Assembly: GCF_047511655.1 (NCBI RefSeq)
Contig: NC_133390.1
Location: forward strand, 157,539,583 to 157,603,582
DNA from: Castor canadensis
Lineage: Eukaryota > Chordata > Mammalia > Rodentia > Castoridae
Direction: 5' to 3'
Length of the DNA stretch: 64,000 nt
A program made the translations under genes and the position numbers. Below, one piece after another: positions 58,995 through 64,000 of this stretch (the first letter of the stretch is position 1; each line of letters begins with the position of its first letter). The notes under the pieces are model-generated. The model saw nothing but the letters and a program-made list of their open reading frames with translations, was not told the origin of the DNA and ran no database searches.

Positions 58995-59915
58995 ATCTGG
59001 GCCTGATGATGCATGTCTGTAATCCCAGAATTTAGATGCAGGAGGTTTGAGAGTTCCAGACCAACCTAAGTGATATAGCAAGACCCTATCTCAAAAATGA
59101 AAAAAACTGGGCTGGGATGTAGCCCAGTGGTTAGCATGTATAAGGCCCTGGGTTTGATCCCCCAGCATTGAAGGGGGAGAAATCAACAAAATTAATGAAA
59201 AAGATTAAAAACCCAAGATCATTTAAGTATTCAAAATAGAACATCAAGGCCAGGCACTGTGGCACATAGCTGTAATCCCTGCATGTGGGAGGCAGAGATA
59301 GGATTGTCAAGAGTTAGAGACCAGGGTGGAGTATATAGCAAGACCCTGTCTCAAAAGATCTCCCCCACCCAACAGCAAAAACCAAAAATAGAGCATCTAT
59401 AAAGTAGAGAGACCAGTGCTTATAGATACCTAATGCATTTCTGCACTATAAAACTTTTCCTTCCTCTTTCTTCCCTCTTTTTTTTTTTTTTTCTTTTTCC
59501 GGAGTGGGAGTGGGTTTGAACTCAGGGCTTTGCACTTGCAAATCAGCCACTTTACCACTTGAGCTATTCCTCCAGTTTCATTTTGCTCTGGTTATGTTTT
59601 GGAATTGGGGTCTTGAAAACTATCTGCATAGACTGGCCTTGACCATAATCCTCCCTATTTCAGCCTCCCAAATAGCTAGAATTACAGGTGTGAGCCACTG
59701 GCACCCTGCTTGTGCCTTCCTTTTTTGGGTTGTGATGTTCAGACCTTTTTTTTTTTGGCGGTACTGGGGTTTGAACTCAGGACCTCAAACTTGCTAAGTA
59801 GGTGCTCTAGCACTTGAACCACTCTGCCAGCCCTGTTTTGTGAGGTAGGGTCTCTCAAACTACTTGCCCAGGGCTGGCTTTGATTATTGGCATGAGCCAA
59901 TTGTGCTCAGCCAGA
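58995..59915. mobile_element. SINE cluster
   Basis: Plus B1 at 58995-59100, plus ID at about 59105-59180, plus B1 at about 59245-59370, minus dimer at about 59470-59710 and minus dimer at about 59745-59915 (shortened left half). Confidence 0.75.
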
Positions 59916-59929
59916 ACTTTTGACTCTTC

Positions 59930-61240
59930 ACCTCTGCTCTGCATTTCTAAACATTTTCTATACCATTTCTAACCCTTAGCAGAGATGAGTAAAGTGAGAT
60001 TAAGTCTTTAGGAATAACATTGCTACAAAATTGTAATTACTTAATCACTTGTTTTTTGCATGTTAAGTTAAAATTCAAATTTCCATGCATTCCTGTGTAA
60101 AATTGTGTATAAAGTTTTCTGTTAGGAGCAACGTTATCCTTTGAATTTGATTATTTTGACTTTGGTTATTTTGAGAGTTTAAATTTACTAGCTTGAATCA
60201 TGTGTTGGACACTTGTAATAATTCTGTCTTTATTTTTGACTTTTGAATACATTTCCTATCTATGGGTAGGAAAGTCAACTGGTTCGATAGATATGGATAG
60301 ATTCTAAACTAAGTAGACTCTGGGAATGCAGCTCAGTGGAAGTGTTCTTGCCTAGCATGCATGAGATCCCAGCTTCACAAAAAAAAAAAAACAAGAAAAC
60401 CAAAGGCTGAGAGATTGACTTTGAAGCTTGTTCTTGAGTATTAAGTATGTTGTGTGTATTTTATTTTTCTCTTGTAGTGCTAGGAATTGAACCCAAGGCC
60501 TCTACCATTGCTACATACCAGACCTACTTTGGTATTCTGATACATTGTTTGAATTTAATGAATGTTAGTAGATGAGAAGGATGGTTTGTTTAAATGGTCA
60601 TGTTTAATGAATGAACACACTAGGATTATGATGAGTCAATTCATTTAGTTCATATCTCTTCCAGGGTAAGAGAAACAGGAAGAACGAGAGGTAGGGAAGT
60701 AAAGTTTCTTACTTCTTGTTTTATACTCATTCGTTAGTTTTAGAGAATTGTTTTGAACCTCATATGTAGAAAATTATCACTTGATTATTAAGATAAACTT
60801 CAAATCTATGAAAAATTGAAGGTTAGAGAGAATCTCTCCTTGATTTATTGTTTTTATTATTACTTTTTTTGACGGTACTGGTCTTTGTTCCCTGCCTTAC
60901 ACTTGCTGGGTAGCTGCTCTACCACTTGAGCCACTCCACCAGTCCCTCCTTGAATTATGGTTTACACTTTGGTAAGATTACCAAGGAATGGAAATTTATA
61001 GTGCTATACGAAGGTTCACATGTACAGTATGAACAAGCATGTATACATGTGACAAACCATGTTCCTGGGTTTTATTACAGCTGGTTAAATATTGTTTTCT
61101 TCTGTCTCTGGCCTCTTGAAAACTGGAGGCTATTTGAAATTGTAGGTGCTTGGGTACCATAAATTAAACTTTCCAAATGAGTCAACAGCAGATATGTCAA
61201 CTGAATATAACTTTTAAGTCTAGTTGAATTTTTATTCATT
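59930..61240. other. AT-rich intron with three ID/IDL SINEs
   Basis: Plus ID at about 60310-60400, minus ID piece at about 60470-60525 and minus IDL at about 60860-60945. The stretches 59930-60305, 60530-60855 and 60950-61240 look unique. Confidence 0.55.
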
Positions 61241-61244
61241 TAAC

Positions 61245-61520
61245 TTATTTTTGGTGGGACTGGGGTTGAGTCACACTTCCAGTCCATTTTCCTCTGGTTA
61301 TTTTGGAAATGGGGTTTCTTAAACTACTTGCCTGGGCTGGCCATGATCGAGCTTAGCCTCTCAAGTAGCTTGGATTTATAGGGATGGGCCATTGGCACAG
61401 AGCTGAGTTGAATTTTTGTTTTCTTTTTTTTTTCCTTTTGTGGTGGTACTGGGGTTTGAACTATGGCCTTCATGCTTGCTAGGCAGGTGCTCTACCACTT
61501 GAGCCACTGCACCAGCCCCT
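61245..61520 (-). mobile_element. Minus dimer and IDL SINEs
   Basis: Diverged minus dimer at about 61245-61400 and minus IDL at about 61418-61520. Confidence 0.75.
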
Positions 61521-61563
61521 GAGTTGAATTTTTTAAAAAAGAAAAATTTTGACTAGATTTTCT

Positions 61564-61803
61564 TTTTTTTTTTTTTCATTTTTCTTTTATTATTCATATG
61601 TGCATACAAGGCTTGGTTCATTTCTCCCCCCTGCCCCCACCCCCTCCCTTACCACCCACTCCACCCCCTCCCGCTCCCCCCCCTCAATACCCAGCAGAAA
61701 CTATTTTGCCCTTATTTCTAATTTTGTTGAAGAGAGAGTATAAGCAATAATAGGAAGGAACAAGGGATTTTGCTGGTTGAGATAAGGATAGCTATACAGG
61801 GCA
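61564..61803 (-). mobile_element. L1 3' end (240 bp) with perfect TSD
   Basis: Minus copy of the young L1 family from its poly(A) (plus-strand T-run) to 'gctatacagggca'. The 16-bp duplication 'tttgactagattttct' lies at 61548-61563 and 61804-61819. Confidence 0.93.
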
Positions 61804-61844
61804 TTTGACTAGATTTTCTGCTAGGCACTTTTTACATATATCAG

Positions 61845-62310
61845 TCCTCTCATGTAACTCTTAGGACAGCCTTGGAGGAGGGAGTTAGTATCTTTGCTTC
61901 ACATGTGAAGAAATAAGGCTTAGAGATGTTCAAATGAATTGCCCAGGATCATATGGTTCCTAACTAATAAACCTACTCTTAAATCTAGTTCAGTCTTCTT
62001 GTCTAGTTCATTCGCTATATATTGAGGTCAGTGGCCCATAAGCACTTTTATTTTCATACTTGATTACATGGCTTACAGGGTTTCAGTATGTAGCCCATGC
62101 TGGCCTGGAACTTGTGATCATCCTGCCTCAGCCACCTGAGTGCTGGGATTACAGTTGTGCACCACTCTACCTGCTATGGCTCCTCCTTTTTACTGGACTT
62201 GAGAACATTTTTATTTTTATTTTTTTTATTTTTTGGTTTATTCATTTATTCATATGTGCATACATTGTTTGGGCTATCTCTCCCCCTGCCCCTCTCCCCT
62301 TCCTCTCCCT
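61845..62310 (-). mobile_element. MIR, B1 and L1 tip
   Basis: Minus MIR at about 61845-62000, minus B1 at about 62070-62175 and a minus L1 tip at about 62215-62310 ('tattcatatgtgcatacat' then C-rich) with no clear duplication. Confidence 0.65.
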
Positions 62311-62319
62311 TCTTGGCTT

Positions 62320-63370
62320 CCTGAAGATACTTGATTTCTCATCTTTGTTCAACTTTCTTTCTCTAACAGCTCTTCTAATTAGAAAACATCCTACAATTGG
62401 AATATGATTTTAAGGATAGGTCTTGTTCAGGGCTGTCCTAAACTGGCCTTGCAATTGGGAAAGAAAAGGCAACAGACACTCTTAGCAGTCTTTACCAATT
62501 CATTCCTTGTGTTTCCCTGATCTTAACAGTTAAAGCCAATGATTGCAGTGAGCATCAAAGGCCCAAGAAATGTCCATGTTAATTTTGCATGACTCTGTGA
62601 GGAGCCATCAAGAATGGTATAGGGACTGCACAGTGAACCTTTACCTTCCAATATGGCTGTTTAGGATTTGATTCTCCCCTTCTATTTTGTGGTGTTATGA
62701 TTAAATATAGGAATTTAAGTAAAATTCAGAATAATCCAGAGTTAGTTATACTTCAGTCTGATTTTACAGCTTTGGGGTTGGCTAGACCTTTTAATTAAAT
62801 TAGCTGGTGGCAGCAAATATGTAATCTGACCTCTCCAGCAGCTCAAGTGAAATGTTAATATCAAGCATTGCACCACTCCCTTGACACACTATTTTGACCT
62901 TTTCCTTTCTCCCAGATGTTTTCCTTATTCCTTTGTTAATTTAACCATGCAGAGGTCCTGTCTGCTTTTAATTTGTCAATGTCACTTGAGAAAAGACATT
63001 CAAATAGCACAGATTTATTAATTTTGGTCTAACCACACCCACATTTTCCTCTTAATTCACTTGTAGTTGGTTCCTCACAACTACCAACCCTCTTCCTCAT
63101 CAAATAAAAGCTGGTATACCTGTGACATTTTTCTTCACTAAAAATGTGGCAAGACTTTCTTGACTTTGATACTGTCTTTTTTTCACTAGAGTAGTAGAGC
63201 TACCCTTGAGAGGAGGTGGCAGGCAGGAAGCTAGTCATTGGTCATCTTTATGACCTAGAGAGGAAAGTTCATAATAGGAAAAGAATGGTAGAAGAGGTTG
63301 TGGTCTTTGCTCCTTCTATCATCCCAGCTCCTTAGAGCTCATCCCTAATTTTCCCTTGGGTTTGTCTGAC
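62320..63370. other. SINE-free AT-rich intron block, candidate conserved element
   Basis: About 1 kb without SINEs. It has several TAATTA-like sites (about 62792-62802), ATTAATTTT near 63016 and an AACCACA RUNX-type motif at about 63031. Conservation cannot be judged from one sequence. Confidence 0.45.
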
Positions 63371-63374
63371 CAGA

Positions 63375-63840
63375 TACAGTCATATGTCAGTGATAAATCC
63401 GTTCTGAGAAGTGCATCATTATCTGGCACCGAGGGCCCGGGCCTGTAATCCTAGATACCAGAGCCTGGCCCAAGCACTTCAATTTTTTAAAGCCATTGAA
63501 GTTCCCACTTAAAATTGTTTTGATAATCTTTTTATCTATATTAGCACATTAATAATACAAGGCGGTTTCGTTGGATATTCCTGTGGATACATACAGTATA
63601 TTTTTGTCTTAACTTTGTTTTGGTAGCCCTCAGGGCCTCACACTTGCTAAGCAGGAGCTCTACCACTTGAGCTGTTCCCCTTCCGCCCTCTCTATTTCCT
63701 TAACCCCCACCCCCCACCCCCCACCCCCACCCCCCGCTGAAGTTCCCACTTTTTTTCCTCCTTTTATTTTACCGTTTTTACATTTATTTATGTGTGCATA
63801 CATTGTTGATATCCTTTACATTTTGAAGAGATCACTTTGA
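63375..63840. mobile_element. Repeat fragments near right edge
   Basis: A 50-bp piece at about 63375-63425 resembles one end of an old Tigger-like transposon, followed by a B1 scrap to about 63485. There is a minus IDL fragment at about 63625-63680, a CACCCCC-rich tract at about 63703-63735 and a minus L1 tip at about 63751-63815. 63841-64000 shows nothing recognised. Confidence 0.5.
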
Positions 63841-64000
63841 TTTTGGAGAAAACACTTCTGTGGGACAAGGGTCAGAGCAGGAATATGAAGTAAAAACTTA
63901 ATGCTATGGACTGACACAGTGGGGTTGGTGGTTTGGATCAGAACGTTAACAGGAGTGGTAGACAGACATAGTTGGATTTAAAATATTTTGAAGGTAGAAT

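Larger units (their letters stand above)
52671..64000 (+). other. CBFA2T2: CBFA2T2 intron 1 (partial, continues right of window)
   Basis: 11.3 kb from a GTAAGT donor with no later CBFA2T2 exon seen. The first 10 kb is SINE-rich, mostly minus-oriented. The last 1.6 kb is SINE-poor and AT-rich. I looked for a start resembling the other known MTGR1 N-terminus (MAKES...) and did not see it. Confidence 0.85.

Overview
This is a stretch of rodent nuclear genome, most likely from the beaver/pocket-gopher/kangaroo-rat group (Castorimorpha), with beaver (Castor) my best guess. The window is crowded with two related SINE forms. One is a tRNA-like ID-type monomer of about 80 bp (called IDL below). The other is a dimer of about 200 bp, with a B1-like left half and an IDL right half. 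Rodent ID and B1 monomers and a young 5'-truncated L1 family sit among them. The species call is inferred from the SINE structure and was not tested by a search.

Only two host protein-coding genes are present, and both are partial. On the minus strand, SNTA1 (alpha-1-syntrophin) contributes exon 1 (CDS 13593-13284) and exon 2 (9817-9632) with clean splice sites; the remaining exons would lie to the left of the window. On the plus strand, CBFA2T2 (MTGR1, an ETO/MTG-family corepressor) contributes a CpG-island promoter and a short first coding exon (52637-52670). The rest of the window is the start of its large first intron. The two genes are transcribed away from each other across about 39 kb, the same divergent arrangement I recall for the human chromosome 20q11 locus.

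Layout: 1-9631 is SNTA1 intron 2. 9818-13283 is SNTA1 intron 1. About 13000-13800 is the SNTA1 CpG-rich promoter. 13800-52180 is intergenic and repeat-rich. It holds a processed METAP2 pseudogene (19930-22985) cut up by SINEs and carrying a 288-nt pure-purine tract where its polylysine codons were. It also holds a Tigger/MER2-like DNA transposon, MER5-like hAT remnants, an L2 fragment, several L1 copies, LTR fossils, a 31-bp tandem array and a 512-bp retrocopy of an RNA I do not recognise. 52180-52960 is the CBFA2T2 CpG island, and 52671-64000 is its intron 1.

There is no operon, CRISPR array, prophage or other new molecular system here. The interest lies in the retrotransposition archaeology: many insertions with readable target-site duplications, often nested two or three deep. 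A few SINE-poor blocks are candidate regulatory DNA. Repeat boundaries were read by eye, are mostly good to about 5-20 bp, and family names come from memory of consensus sequences.
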